Assembly: GCA_002399505.1 (NCBI GenBank)
Contig: DHDT01000044.1
Location: 8,154-21,359, forward strand
Origin: Caryophanales bacterium UBA4869
GTDB lineage: Bacteria; Bacillota_I; Bacilli_A; RFN20; CAG-288
Direction of reading: 5' to 3'
DNA length: 13,206 bases
The notes below the pieces were generated by a model that ran no database searches, was not told where the DNA came from, and was given only the letters and a program-made list of their open reading frames with translations. The translations under genes were made by a program, and so were the position numbers. Below, one piece after another: positions 1 to 8,620 of the stretch. The first letter of the stretch is position 1, and every line of letters starts with the position of its first letter.

Positions 1-2135
1 ATTTCGCCGGTCATGGCGACATCATTTCTGATTCTCACCTGACAGATGGCACTGATGATGCAAAGAGCGGTAGCGACACCAGCTGAAGGACCGTCTTTAG
101 GTGTAGCGGATTCGGGGAAGTGGATATGGATGTCGTTAGCGGAGAAGAAAACAGGATTGATACCCAGCTCGTCGCCGATAGATTTGACATAGGACAAAGC
201 CGTCTCACAGGCCTCTTTCATGACGGAGCCCAAGTTTCCGGTAAGAATCAGCTGACCTTTGCCAGGGAAAGTATTGACTTCGATATTAAGGACCTCACCG
301 CCGGCTTCGGTATAAGCTAAGCCATTGATGATACCGACCTGAGAGTCATTGACATCTTTGTCATGGATGAAGATTTCGGCTCCTAAATACTTCTGAACTT
401 CTTTAGAAGTGATGACAATATGGGAATTGTGTTCAGGGTCTTTAAGATATTCGACGGCAAATTTGCGGTCGATGGTGCCGATTTTTCTTCTCAAGTCACG
501 GACACCGGCTTCACGGGTGTAATATTCGATGATGTAATCAAAGGCCTCATCGGTCCATTCCATCATACCTTCTTTGATGCCGTTGTCTTTTTCTTCAAGA
601 CCGATAAGATGGGTCTTGGCGATAGTGACCTTTTCAAATTTGGTGTAAGTGTTAAGTTCAATCATCTCAAGACGGTCGAAGAGAGGACCGGGAATCTTAG
701 AAATGTCATTAGCGGTACAGATAAAGAGAACCTTAGACAAGTCAAAGGGCTCATCGAGATAGTTATCGGCAAAGAAGGAGTTCTGTTCAGGATCCAAAAC
801 TTCCAAAAGAGCAGAGGCCGGGTCGCCGTGATATCCACCGCCGTCAATCTTATCGATTTCATCTAAAAGGAAAACAGGGTTGTTGGTTCCGCATTTGTTG
901 ATGCCGGAGATAATCTTGCCAGGCAAAGCGCCGATATAAGTACGGCGATGACCGCGGATTTCCGCTTCATCGGAGATACCGCCTAAAGCTACCTTGGTGA
1001 ATTTTCTTCCTAAGGCTTCAGCTATGGAGATTGCCAAAGATGTCTTGCCGACACCAGGTGCACCATAGAAGCAAAGGATAGGAGCTTTGAGAGAATGAGT
1101 AAGTTGCTTTACGGCTAAATATTGAAGAATACGGTCTTTCTGCTTTTCAAGTCCATAGTGGTTTTCATCCAATACTTTCTTGACGTTAGCTAAGTCGTCA
1201 TTATCGGTAGAAGAGATTTTCCACGGTAAAGAAGAAATCAATTCCAGGTAGGAAGTGACAACACCGATTTCCTGGCTGCCAGTTGGCATCGCCTTAAGAC
1301 GAGAGACTTCGGAACGGATTTTCTTCTTGATGTTTTCAGGATAGAGGTCCGGATTGTCCTTGAGTTTCTTTTCGTAGACTTCCTCAGGGTCGCCGCCATC
1401 AAATTCCTTCAGTTGATTTTTGACGACCTTCATCTTCTCGCGAAGGACGTATTCACGCTGATTTTTGTCGATGGCATCGGAAACCTGTTTCTGGATATCG
1501 TATTCGATCTTGGAATCAAGATTGAAACGATCGAGATCGTTGATGACCAGACGGAACTTTTCAATCGGGTCCTTTTCCTCAATGATGAGCTGCTTGGTGA
1601 AAGTGGAACTGCCTAAAAAGACGGAAAGATGATAAGGAATGTTTTTGACGTCAGGAACTAACTGAGAAAAATCGGGAAGTTCGGGAAGACGAGGATATTT
1701 CTTGCGGAGAGTGGTATAGGTTGTAGTAAACTCTCCAAACATCTCATAGACCTTGGAGTCTTCACGGTCATAGACGGGTCTGGTGCCCATCGTGGCCATG
1801 ACAGTACCGGTCTTTATATCGACATTGAAGTCAACTAGATCAATCGGAAGCTTTCCGACGATGACGGCTTTCAGTCCGGTGGCATCAGGAACGATCTTGA
1901 TGACCCTGACTAAAACAGCGACTTTTCTGACGCTTGGCAAAATGAGATTGTCAAAATCGCCATAGGCGTTATCAGTCGTTGCAAAAGCCATGGCAAATTC
2001 CGAACCCGTCTTCATCTGGGAGAGAAGATGAGTATCATAGGAATTTCGGGCCGTGATTGTCATCTCTACATCGGGAAGAGCAATATCTTTATGATTAGGA
2101 AGAACGGATAAACGACGAGGTGCATATGAATCCAT
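1..2135 (-). CDS. lon: ATP-dependent protease Lon (LonA type), 3' end missing
   Basis: Cytosolic AAA+ serine protease that unfolds and degrades misfolded and regulatory proteins. The frame is open from ATG 2135 to the window edge: 711 codons plus two bases, against roughly 770-800 residues for whole LonA. Order of parts: N-terminal LON substrate-binding domain (about 1-200, divergent at the very start), helical/coiled-coil linker, AAA+ module with Walker A GAPGVGKTS (Lys364; most Lons have GPPGVGKT), Walker B LLDEID (Asp425, Glu426), and protease domain with PKDGPSAG carrying catalytic Ser684. The reading stops just after MTGE, so the catalytic lysine, expected about 16 residues further, lies outside the window. 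AGGGGG at 2145-2150 sits 9 bases before the start. The gene follows tig by 78 bases without a terminator, so co-transcription is likely. No CIRCE or CtsR box was seen upstream. No frameshift was seen. Confidence 0.97.
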   Translation of the reverse strand, partial: MDSYAPRRLSVLPNHKDIALPDVEMTITARNSYDTHLLSQMKTGSEFAMAFATTDNAYGDFDNLILPSVRKVAVLVRVIKIVPDATGLKAVIVGKLPIDLVDFNVDIKTGTVMATMGTRPVYDREDSKVYEMFGEFTTTYTTLRKKYPRLPELPDFSQLVPDVKNIPYHLSVFLGSSTFTKQLIIEEKDPIEKFRLVINDLDRFNLDSKIEYDIQKQVSDAIDKNQREYVLREKMKVVKNQLKEFDGGDPEEVYEKKLKDNPDLYPENIKKKIRSEVSRLKAMPTGSQEIGVVTSYLELISSLPWKISSTDNDDLANVKKVLDENHYGLEKQKDRILQYLAVKQLTHSLKAPILCFYGAPGVGKTSLAISIAEALGRKFTKVALGGISDEAEIRGHRRTYIGALPGKIISGINKCGTNNPVFLLDEIDKIDGGGYHGDPASALLEVLDPEQNSFFADNYLDEPFDLSKVLFICTANDISKIPGPLFDRLEMIELNTYTKFEKVTIAKTHLIGLEEKDNGIKEGMMEWTDEAFDYIIEYYTREAGVRDLRRKIGTIDRKFAVEYLKDPEHNSHIVITSKEVQKYLGAEIFIHDKDVNDSQVGIINGLAYTEAGGEVLNIEVNTFPGKGQLILTGNLGSVMKEACETALSYVKSIGDELGINPVFFSANDIHIHFPESATPKDGPSAGVATALCIISAICQVRIRNDVAMTGE

Positions 2136-2144
2136 AGCAAAAAT

Positions 2145-2150
2145 CCCCCT
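2145..2150 (-). promoter_or_regulatory. Shine-Dalgarno site of lon
   Basis: AGGGGG on the minus strand, 9 bases before ATG 2135. It fixes the lon start, since no other in-frame start with a comparable site lies nearby. Confidence 0.7.
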
Positions 2151-2213
2151 ATATTTTATAGCACACAGCTAAAACTTATAAACGTCGCGGAATTATGAAA
2201 CGAATAAGATTTA

Positions 2214-3641
2214 TTACTTTTTATCACTAGCATCAAGAGCCTTGTCTTCGGGCTTTTTCTCTTCGGCCTTTTCGGCAGGCTTTTCCTCTTCGATCTTGTC
2301 GCCGTTGAGTTCAAGGATCTTATTCTGAACTCTTTCAGACATGATGGAAGCAACGATGTTGTTGAGGTAGTTGTTGATTTCGTTTCTGATCTGATCTTCA
2401 GGAAGCTTCTGAGACTTGAGATACTGAGTGAAGTTGTTGATGAACTTGTTGACAGGTGAATTGATCTTCTTGGCAACATCTTCCTCGTTGACCATCGGAA
2501 GCTTCTCAGCTTCAGCGATAGCATCATAAATCAAAGAAGACTGGAGTTCAGAAGTCAGACCGATCTTGATTTCGTTCTTGTAATCTTCTTCATTCTTGTT
2601 GATGAGCTTGAGATATTCTTCAAGAGAGAGACCCTGCTGTTCGATTCTCTTGGCATCAGAATCCATGCGGTCCTGAACCATGGCATCGAGATATTCGCTA
2701 GGAATGGCAAATTCGGAAGTCTCACGGCACTGAAGCAGATAGCCGTTGACCTTTTCATTGCGGAAATCAGTCTTGTTGGCCTTAGCTAAACGGGCAGTGA
2801 TCTTAGCTTTGAGATCAGCTAAATCCTTGGCGGCATTCTCACCGCTTAAGGTAGTGGCAAAATCATCATCGATTGTGGGTACCTGTTTGACCTTGATGGC
2901 ATTGACAGTGACCTTGAAGACAACAGCCTTGGAAGTCAAAGGAGCAGGATAGTTGTCAGGCATAGTGAGCTTGACGTCAAACTTATCACCGGCCTTATGG
3001 GAAACGATCTGTTCCTCAAAGCCAGGGACAAAATGCTTGCTGCCTAACTCTAAATCAAATTCTTTGGCCGAACCGCCATCGAATTCCTTGCCGTCCATAA
3101 GTCCGACAAAATCGATGTTGGCAGTATCGCCCATCTTGGCAGCCTTGTCAGTCTCAGGGACTAATTCGGCATTGTCGTTGGCAAGCTTTGTAAGCTCAGC
3201 TTCGACATCCTTGTCAGTGACAGTCTTTTCTACGGCATCACTTTTGAGATCCTTATAGGAACCTAACTTGGTGACAGTGGGTCTTAAGACATAGACGATA
3301 GTGAACTCAGCTTCATCGGCAGAGAACTTATCGACGTTGACATGCGGACGGAAATGACCGAGAATCTGGTTCTTTTTCAGATATTCGGAGAACTCGGGAT
3401 CTTTTTCAAAAGTATCATCGACAGTCTTGAGAAGGTTATCGATAGTACGATTGACAATATCTTCGTTTCTGAGATAGTGGCTGGCCTCATCGATAGGGGC
3501 TTTGCCTTTGCGGAAACCTTTGACGGTTACGTTCTGGCAGAGGTGGTTGATAGCCTTTTGGCTGGCCTTGGCGATCTCATCCTTGGCAAAGATAGCCTTG
3601 GCGGTAAGATGTCCGTTCTCATTTTTAAAACTGTGATTCAT
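2214..3641 (-). CDS. tig: Trigger factor, ribosome-bound chaperone and peptidyl-prolyl isomerase
   Basis: Binds at the ribosomal exit tunnel, shields nascent chains and can catalyse proline isomerisation. The 475-residue product has the three family parts in order: ribosome-binding domain (about 1-115) with signature GFRKGKAPI at 42-50, FKBP-type PPIase domain (about 166-250, including FDGGSA and VPGFEEQ), and helical chaperone domain (about 260-445). It is somewhat longer than the usual 425-450 residues because of a charged Lys/Glu/Pro/Ala tail from about 451 to the end. AGGAG at 3653-3657 lies 11 bases before ATG 3641. A strong promoter at 3695-3723 gives a leader of roughly 47 bases. lon follows 78 bases downstream. 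In many Bacillota clpX lies between tig and lon; it is absent here. Confidence 0.97.
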   Translation of the reverse strand: MNHSFKNENGHLTAKAIFAKDEIAKASQKAINHLCQNVTVKGFRKGKAPIDEASHYLRNEDIVNRTIDNLLKTVDDTFEKDPEFSEYLKKNQILGHFRPHVNVDKFSADEAEFTIVYVLRPTVTKLGSYKDLKSDAVEKTVTDKDVEAELTKLANDNAELVPETDKAAKMGDTANIDFVGLMDGKEFDGGSAKEFDLELGSKHFVPGFEEQIVSHKAGDKFDVKLTMPDNYPAPLTSKAVVFKVTVNAIKVKQVPTIDDDFATTLSGENAAKDLADLKAKITARLAKANKTDFRNEKVNGYLLQCRETSEFAIPSEYLDAMVQDRMDSDAKRIEQQGLSLEEYLKLINKNEEDYKNEIKIGLTSELQSSLIYDAIAEAEKLPMVNEEDVAKKINSPVNKFINNFTQYLKSQKLPEDQIRNEINNYLNNIVASIMSERVQNKILELNGDKIEEEKPAEKAEEKKPEDKALDASDKK

Positions 3642-3652
3642 TTTTTCTTGTT

Positions 3653-3657
3653 CTCCT
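3653..3657 (-). promoter_or_regulatory. Shine-Dalgarno site of tig
   Basis: AGGAG on the minus strand, 11 bases before ATG 3641. The surrounding AGGAGAAC is shared with the glgP ribosome binding site. Confidence 0.65.
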
Positions 3658-3694
3658 GTTTAGTCGTCTATTCCAAAAATTAACAAGCTTATTA

Positions 3695-3723
3695 ATTATA
3701 TAGACCTTTATAGTCTATTTCAA
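3695..3723 (-). promoter_or_regulatory. Sigma-A-type promoter of tig
   Basis: On the minus strand TTGAAA (3723-3718) is followed by a 17-base spacer and a perfect TATAAT (3700-3695). The expected transcription start is near 3688. It lies between the orphan gene and tig, so tig and probably lon can be expressed independently of the glg genes. This is the best promoter in the window. Its spacer is filled by an inverted repeat listed separately. Confidence 0.8.
3700..3718. repeat. Inverted repeat spanning the tig promoter spacer
   Basis: ATAGAC, 7 bases, GTCTAT: a perfect 6-bp-armed inverted repeat that runs from the first base of the -10 to the last base of the -35 hexamer. A half-site AATAGAC recurs on the same strand at 3672-3666 in the leader. 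The position suits a repressor operator, but arms this short in AT-rich DNA could arise by chance, and no known regulator is recognised. Confidence 0.45.
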
Positions 3724-3834
3724 GCAAAACGACGCCGTATTTTCTATTAAGAGAGAGGTGGGAGAAAAGGTTTATTGAAAGAAAGATTGAAGGAAGACGG
3801 AGCTTAAATCAAAACCTGACATACAAGCTTAGGC
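3724..3834. other. Non-coding gap between orphan gene and tig promoter
   Basis: I see no gene, no convincing terminator and no repeat here. Absence of a terminator means the glgB-glgP-orphan transcript could read into tig. Confidence 0.5.
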
Positions 3835-4215
3835 TCAGATGATTTCCTCCAGAGTCAAAAGATAGCGATAGGAAGAAATAAGTTCCATCAAAGACAGCTT
3901 CTTATCTGCTCTGACAAAGGAGGAAAATTCCTTGAAAGCGCCAAATAGAAGAGATGAGGGAACAAAATCTATGACTTCAGAATTCGTATAGGAAGAAATC
4001 GATATAGAGGGGAATCTTTTGGAAAAATAGGGAATGAAACTTTCAATTGTTTTCTTCAGGGAGGATTTCATCTCCACCAGGTCTTTGTCTAAAAGAGAAG
4101 CTGAGACCTTTCCAAGAAGAGAGAAAGTAAGAAGATAATCCGTGTCTTTTTCATCAAAATCGGGATGTGAATTCAAGAATGAAGAGATATCCTTAGAAAG
4201 ATCGGAGGTTTTCAT
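3835..4215 (-). CDS. Orphan protein of 126 residues, translationally coupled to glgP
   Basis: I do not recognise this protein. It is 126 residues, looks mostly helical, is rich in Ser, Leu, Phe and charged residues, and has no Cys, no Trp, no signal peptide and no convincing membrane segment, so it is probably cytosolic. Its ATG (4215-4213) overlaps the glgP stop by one base in TGATG, and it lacks a clear Shine-Dalgarno site of its own, so its translation probably depends on ribosomes finishing glgP. The tight coupling suggests a role linked to glycogen phosphorylase or glycogen use, but nothing in the sequence shows what. Its length, fit to the operon and the absence of a competing gene favour a real gene over a chance frame. 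Confidence 0.75.
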   Translation of the reverse strand: MKTSDLSKDISSFLNSHPDFDEKDTDYLLTFSLLGKVSASLLDKDLVEMKSSLKKTIESFIPYFSKRFPSISISSYTNSEVIDFVPSSLLFGAFKEFSSFVRADKKLSLMELISSYRYLLTLEEII

Positions 4216-6650
4216 CAGTGAATCTTCTTCAAGTGCCAGATATCGCGGTTGTATTCAGATATCGTTCTATCGGAACTGAACCAACCGGAGTAGGCGACAT
4301 TGGTGAGGCACTTTCTTCCCCACTGATAACGGTCAAGATAGAGAGTCTCCATCTTCTTGGAGGCAGTAAGATAAGAACGGAAATCCTTGAGGACCATGTA
4401 TTCGTCAGAACGGTACATGATCTCATCGAAAATCATCTGGAATTCGCCTTTGTCCTTAGAGAAGGTGCCGTCGATGAGACTGTCCATGACTTCCTTGACT
4501 TCAGGATCGCTGTTGTAGATATCCCAGGGAGAATAGGAGTTGGCGAACTTGATCTTCTGGACTTCATCGGCATGGAGACCGAAGATGACAGAATTCTCAC
4601 TGCCGACAAAATCGGTGATTTCGACATTGGCACCATCTAAAGTGCCAAGAGTGATGGCGCCGTTCATCATGAACTTCATGTTGGAGGTGCCACTGGCCTC
4701 TTTGCCAGCCAAAGAGATCTGTTCAGATATATCGGAGGCAGGAATGATCACTTCTGCCTTGCTGACATCATAGTTTTCGATGAAGGCGACCTTGATGAAC
4801 TTGCTGATCTCCGGGTCGGAGTCGATAGTCTTAGAGACGGAGAGGATCAATTCGATGATCTTCTTTGCATAAGTGTAGCTAGGAGCGGCCTTGGCACCGA
4901 AGATGTAGGTATGAGGATAGACGCGGAAAGTGGGATTGGCCTTCATTTTCAGATAAAGGTGAATGATGCGGAAGATATTCAAAAGCTGTCTCTTATAGGC
5001 GTGAAGACGTTTGATCTGAACATCGAAGATAGAATCAGGTGAGGCCTGAATTCCCGAGGTGTTCTTGATAAGTTCCAAAGCATCCAGCTTATTGGATCTC
5101 TTGATGGAGTTGACTTTCTCGTAGATTTTCTGATGATCCTTGGAATCATCGCAGTAGGGAAGCAGATCCTTGAGTCTTTCCGGAGTGGTGATGAACTTGT
5201 CGCCGATTAAAGACTGGACATAGTCGGAAAGGCGGGGATTGCTGACTAAGAAGAAGCGGCGATGGGAGATGCCGTTAGTCTTGTTGTTGAATTTCTTGGG
5301 GTAGAGACGATAAAGGTCTTTGAAAGTCTCAGCTTCGAGAATCTGAGTGTGAAGATTGGCAACGCCGTTAACAGAATAGGCGACATTGATGGCCAATTGA
5401 CACATATTGACGTTTCCGTCCCTGATGATGATGTCATTGTCAATCTGGCTTTCCGGAACCTTCATTTCACGGAATCTCTGAAGCAGACGGCGGTTGATCT
5501 CCTCGATGATCATATAGACACGAGGTGCAACTGAGGCGATATAGCGGCAAGGCCATTTCTCCAAGGCTTCCGGCATGACGGTATGATTAGTGAAGGCAAA
5601 ACAGCGGGAAACGATGTCAAAAGCCTCATCCCAGCCATAGCCGTTCTCATCCATGAGGATTCTCATGAGTTCAGGGATAGCCATAATCGGGTGAGTGTCA
5701 TTGAGCTGGAAGACATAGTGATCCGGCAACCCGCTCAGGGTGCCGCATTCGCCTTTTTCGCGGTTGACGGCAAACTGAATGCCGGAAGAGATAAGGAAAT
5801 ACTGCTGACGGAGACGGAGTAGTTTTCCTTCTTCGGTCGAATCATCGGGATATAAGCCGTGAGTGATATCACGGATGAACTTCAGATAGGAAGTGAAATC
5901 GGCAGCCGGAGGAAGCTCAGCTTCGCTAGGTTCAGCGTACCAAAGACGAAGGGTGTTGACGACTTCGTTCTTATAGCCGATTATCGGTACATCGTAAGGA
6001 ACGGCTAAGACGGAGTAGGCGTTGTTCGTTCTCCAGCGGACATCACCAGTCTTATCATCGCGATAGGTCTCAGGGTTTCCATAGAATTTGACGGTGACGG
6101 CATCATTGGGCTTGCGGATTTCCCAGGGGAAACCATTTAAAAGCCAAGTGTCAGGATATTCTTCCTGACGGCCATTACGGATCTTCTGGCGGAAGAATCC
6201 ATATTCATAGCGGATGCAGTTTCCGTGTCCCGGCAGTCCCAAAGAGGCGATGGAATCCATGAAGCAGGCAGCCAGACGGCCTAGACCGCCGTTTCCTAAG
6301 CCGGCATCAGGTTCCTGTTCCTTGAGTTCGCTGTAGTTGATGCCTAAGTCAGAAAGGGAGGTCTTGACATCATCGAGGATGCCTAAATTATAGAGGTTAG
6401 TCGAAAGTTCACGTCCGATGAGGAATTCCATCGAGAAATAAATCAGCTGTTTCTGGCTGTGTTCGACTACTTCTTCTTTGCATTTCTTGCCGTAGATATT
6501 GGCGTAGTCACGGACGATGGTGCCTAAGATATCGTAAAGTTCCAAAGAGCGGAGTTTCTTAGGGTCACGACCGTATTTTTCAATACATCTCTGAGTAAAG
6601 TCAGTCTTAAAATAATCGCGGAATTCTGCACCTGGTTTGATTTCTACCAT
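4215..6650 (-). CDS. glgP: Glycogen/maltodextrin phosphorylase
   Basis: PLP-dependent GT35 enzyme that splits terminal alpha-1,4 glucosyl units of glycogen or maltodextrin with phosphate, giving glucose-1-phosphate. The 811 residues match the usual bacterial length of about 800. GLGNGGLGRLA at 117-127 is the conserved phosphorylase loop. The family signature EASGTSNMKFMMN contains Lys659, the expected pyridoxal phosphate Schiff-base lysine. The C-terminal half carries KRLHAYKRQLLN, typical of the family. ATG 6650 has AGGAG 8 bases upstream. The gene sits 46 bases after glgB, pointing to one operon, and overlaps the orphan gene by one base at its 3' end. Sequence alone does not separate glycogen from maltodextrin preference; the glgB neighbour favours glycogen. 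Confidence 0.97.
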   Translation of the reverse strand: MVEIKPGAEFRDYFKTDFTQRCIEKYGRDPKKLRSLELYDILGTIVRDYANIYGKKCKEEVVEHSQKQLIYFSMEFLIGRELSTNLYNLGILDDVKTSLSDLGINYSELKEQEPDAGLGNGGLGRLAACFMDSIASLGLPGHGNCIRYEYGFFRQKIRNGRQEEYPDTWLLNGFPWEIRKPNDAVTVKFYGNPETYRDDKTGDVRWRTNNAYSVLAVPYDVPIIGYKNEVVNTLRLWYAEPSEAELPPAADFTSYLKFIRDITHGLYPDDSTEEGKLLRLRQQYFLISSGIQFAVNREKGECGTLSGLPDHYVFQLNDTHPIMAIPELMRILMDENGYGWDEAFDIVSRCFAFTNHTVMPEALEKWPCRYIASVAPRVYMIIEEINRRLLQRFREMKVPESQIDNDIIIRDGNVNMCQLAINVAYSVNGVANLHTQILEAETFKDLYRLYPKKFNNKTNGISHRRFFLVSNPRLSDYVQSLIGDKFITTPERLKDLLPYCDDSKDHQKIYEKVNSIKRSNKLDALELIKNTSGIQASPDSIFDVQIKRLHAYKRQLLNIFRIIHLYLKMKANPTFRVYPHTYIFGAKAAPSYTYAKKIIELILSVSKTIDSDPEISKFIKVAFIENYDVSKAEVIIPASDISEQISLAGKEASGTSNMKFMMNGAITLGTLDGANVEITDFVGSENSVIFGLHADEVQKIKFANSYSPWDIYNSDPEVKEVMDSLIDGTFSKDKGEFQMIFDEIMYRSDEYMVLKDFRSYLTASKKMETLYLDRYQWGRKCLTNVAYSGWFSSDRTISEYNRDIWHLKKIH

Positions 6651-6658
6651 TTTTAGTT

Positions 6659-6663
6659 CTCCT
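6659..6663 (-). promoter_or_regulatory. Shine-Dalgarno site of glgP
   Basis: AGGAG on the minus strand, 8 bases before ATG 6650, in the 46-base gap after glgB. Confidence 0.7.
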
Positions 6664-6696
6664 ATTGATCGATTTTCGGCTTAATCAGACAAGAAA

Positions 6697-8604
6697 TCAG
6701 ATATGGATCTTATTCTTGATTTCGGCAGTCTCAGCGCCATCCTTGGAAATATAAGGACGGATAGTGTCTTTGCGGGGCTTTCTATAGCAAAGATAGACAG
6801 CGCCGAAAGAAGGGATCTTCAGGGTGATTTTGAATTTCTGATTGTGGATACCTTCGCCATGAGTGACCAGAGGATTGTTGTTGTACTGATTCCAGCCGCC
6901 ATAACAGCCTTTGTCAGTATTGAGAATTTCCTCATAGGTTCCCTCATAGGGAACGCCGATATCATAATCCCAATAAAAATTAGGTGTCATGTTAAAGATG
7001 AATATCAGGCATTCGTCTTCGCTTTCTCTCTTGAAGACATAAACGGACTGCTCGGCATTATCTGCCATAATCCAAGAGAAATGAGAAGGATTGTATTCTT
7101 CAAAATACATGGCGGAATGGTTGCGGTAGATCTGATTAAGGTCCTTGATCAGACGCTGTATTCCCTGATGCTTAGGATATGAGAGGATATTGAAGGCGAC
7201 AGGATCATATTCTTTCCATTCGTCAAAAGTTGCGATTTCATTGCCCATGAAATTGAGCTTTTTCCCAGGGTGAGCCCACTGATAGGCATAGAGGTTTCTC
7301 ACATTGGCGAATTTGTTGTCATAACTGCCCCACATCTTGTTTAAGATGGTGCCCTTCATGTGAACTACTTCATCATGAGAAAGAGGAAGAATGAAGTTTT
7401 CGGAATAGAAATATGCCATCGAGAAAGTAAGCTGATTATGGCAGTATTTTCTATATACTGGATCCTTCATGTAATATTTGAGGGTGTCATTCATCCAGCC
7501 TAAATCCCATTTGTAATCAAAGCCCAGTCCTTCGTCAAAGCCGCCTTTAGTCACGTGGCCGTAGGCGCTAGAGTCTTCGGCAATCATCATGATTCCCTTG
7601 AAAAGAGAATGCAGATAGCCGTTAGCTCTCTTGACGAATTCGATGGCGCCGGAATTCTCGCCTTTCGAGGCATCGCCATCCCAGTAGATGACATTGCTGA
7701 CAGCATCAAAGCGGAAGCCGTCGACATGGAATACCCGAGCCAGATAGACTAAGGAACCGATGAGGAAACTGCGAACGGGATCTTTGGCAAGATCGAAGTT
7801 CTTGGTTCCCCACTGACTGAACTCGTGTTCGTTTGCATATTCAAAGACACAGGAGCCGTCAAATTTTTCAAGTCCGAAAGGATCAAGAGCAAAATGGACA
7901 GGGACAAAGTCCATGATGACACTGATGCCGGCCTTATGCATCTTCGAGACAAAGACGGCAAAATCAGAGGGCGATCCCCAACGACCGTCTATCGCATAAA
8001 AGCCCAGAGTCTGATAACCCCAGGATTTGTCATTAGGATAAGCGCTCACTGGCAAGGCTTCCACGTGGGTATATCCCATATCTAATAAATAAGGAATAAG
8101 GATATCCGCCAATTCGGAATAAGAATACTGTGAGCCGTCTTCTTTTCTCTTCCAAGTACCCATATGGAATTCATAGATGGAAACCGGTTTGTTGAAGCAG
8201 GTATCGCGGTCGGTGATAAACTCCTCGTCATTCATCTTGATCTTCTCAATATCGAAAATTATGGATGAACCTCCTTCGCGGAGTTCATCCTGAAATGCAA
8301 AGGGGTCCTGTTTGTCCTTCCAGAAGCCGTCACAACCGAGAATATGGAATTTGTATTGTTGTCCTTCTTTGGCAGTGGGAACAGTGATTTCATAAAGGCC
8401 TTGATAATCGAGTTTCTGCATCTGATAGCCTTCAGGCTTCCAATCATTGAACTCCCCAATCAGGTCGACTTCCTTAGCCATCGGTGCATAGACACGGAAA
8501 ACAAATCCGGTCTTTCCTTCTTCTGCACGATGAACACCGAAATACTGATATGCGTCGGGGCAATGACCCTGAAGGAAACTATCGAAAAAGGAATGGTAAT
8601 CCAT
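6697..8604 (-). CDS. glgB: 1,4-alpha-glucan branching enzyme
   Basis: GH13 enzyme that cuts alpha-1,4 chains and re-attaches them through alpha-1,6 bonds, making branched glycogen. From ATG 8604 it has 635 residues, near the short end of the family. A CBM48-like domain (about 10-110, with VYAPMAKEVDLIGEFNDW) precedes the TIM barrel. Visible catalytic residues: nucleophile Asp300 in GFRFDAV, acid/base Glu343 in IAEDS, and Asp411 in LSHDEVVH; region I is DFVPVHF. The C-terminal beta domain ends near the stop. The barrel is divergent from the enterobacterial enzyme (HDEVVHMKG in place of HDEVVHGK, and NEIATFDEW). A TTG at 8622 would add six residues, but it lies on the Shine-Dalgarno GGGAGG, which is 10 bases from ATG 8604, so I use the ATG. 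It is the first gene of the glg operon. No glgC or glgA is in the window. Confidence 0.95.
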   Translation of the reverse strand: MDYHSFFDSFLQGHCPDAYQYFGVHRAEEGKTGFVFRVYAPMAKEVDLIGEFNDWKPEGYQMQKLDYQGLYEITVPTAKEGQQYKFHILGCDGFWKDKQDPFAFQDELREGGSSIIFDIEKIKMNDEEFITDRDTCFNKPVSIYEFHMGTWKRKEDGSQYSYSELADILIPYLLDMGYTHVEALPVSAYPNDKSWGYQTLGFYAIDGRWGSPSDFAVFVSKMHKAGISVIMDFVPVHFALDPFGLEKFDGSCVFEYANEHEFSQWGTKNFDLAKDPVRSFLIGSLVYLARVFHVDGFRFDAVSNVIYWDGDASKGENSGAIEFVKRANGYLHSLFKGIMMIAEDSSAYGHVTKGGFDEGLGFDYKWDLGWMNDTLKYYMKDPVYRKYCHNQLTFSMAYFYSENFILPLSHDEVVHMKGTILNKMWGSYDNKFANVRNLYAYQWAHPGKKLNFMGNEIATFDEWKEYDPVAFNILSYPKHQGIQRLIKDLNQIYRNHSAMYFEEYNPSHFSWIMADNAEQSVYVFKRESEDECLIFIFNMTPNFYWDYDIGVPYEGTYEEILNTDKGCYGGWNQYNNNPLVTHGEGIHNQKFKITLKIPSFGAVYLCYRKPRKDTIRPYISKDGAETAEIKNKIHI

Positions 8605-8614
8605 TTTTCCTGGT

Positions 8615-8620
8615 CCTCCC
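8615..8620 (-). promoter_or_regulatory. Shine-Dalgarno site that fixes the glgB start
   Basis: GGGAGG on the minus strand, 10 bases before ATG 8604. It overlaps the alternative TTG codon at 8622-8620, which argues against that longer start. Confidence 0.75.

Noticed and set aside
420..866. 148-residue plus-strand frame opposite lon
   Set aside because: It lies fully inside well-supported lon coding sequence, has no ribosome binding site and no recognisable motif. It is a product of codon bias on the other strand.
2155..2163. TGCTATAAA extended -10 upstream of lon
   Set aside because: The predicted start would fall within the lon Shine-Dalgarno site at 2145-2150, leaving no usable leader.
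2746..3683. Three plus-strand frames (68, 101 and 113 residues) opposite tig
   Set aside because: They mirror tig codons; none has a promoter or start site of its own.
3800..3840. Imperfect hairpin after the orphan gene (GAGCCTAAG pairing with TTTAAGCTC)
   Set aside because: It has a C·A mismatch, a loop of about 20 bases and no T-run, so it is not a credible terminator.
4218..5822. Plus-strand frames opposite glgP (up to 140 residues)
   Set aside because: glgP is intact across the region with conserved motifs; these frames show no motif or start signal.
6703..7182. 159-residue plus-strand frame opposite glgB
   Set aside because: It is the longest antisense frame but covers the conserved C-terminal half of glgB and lacks a Shine-Dalgarno site.
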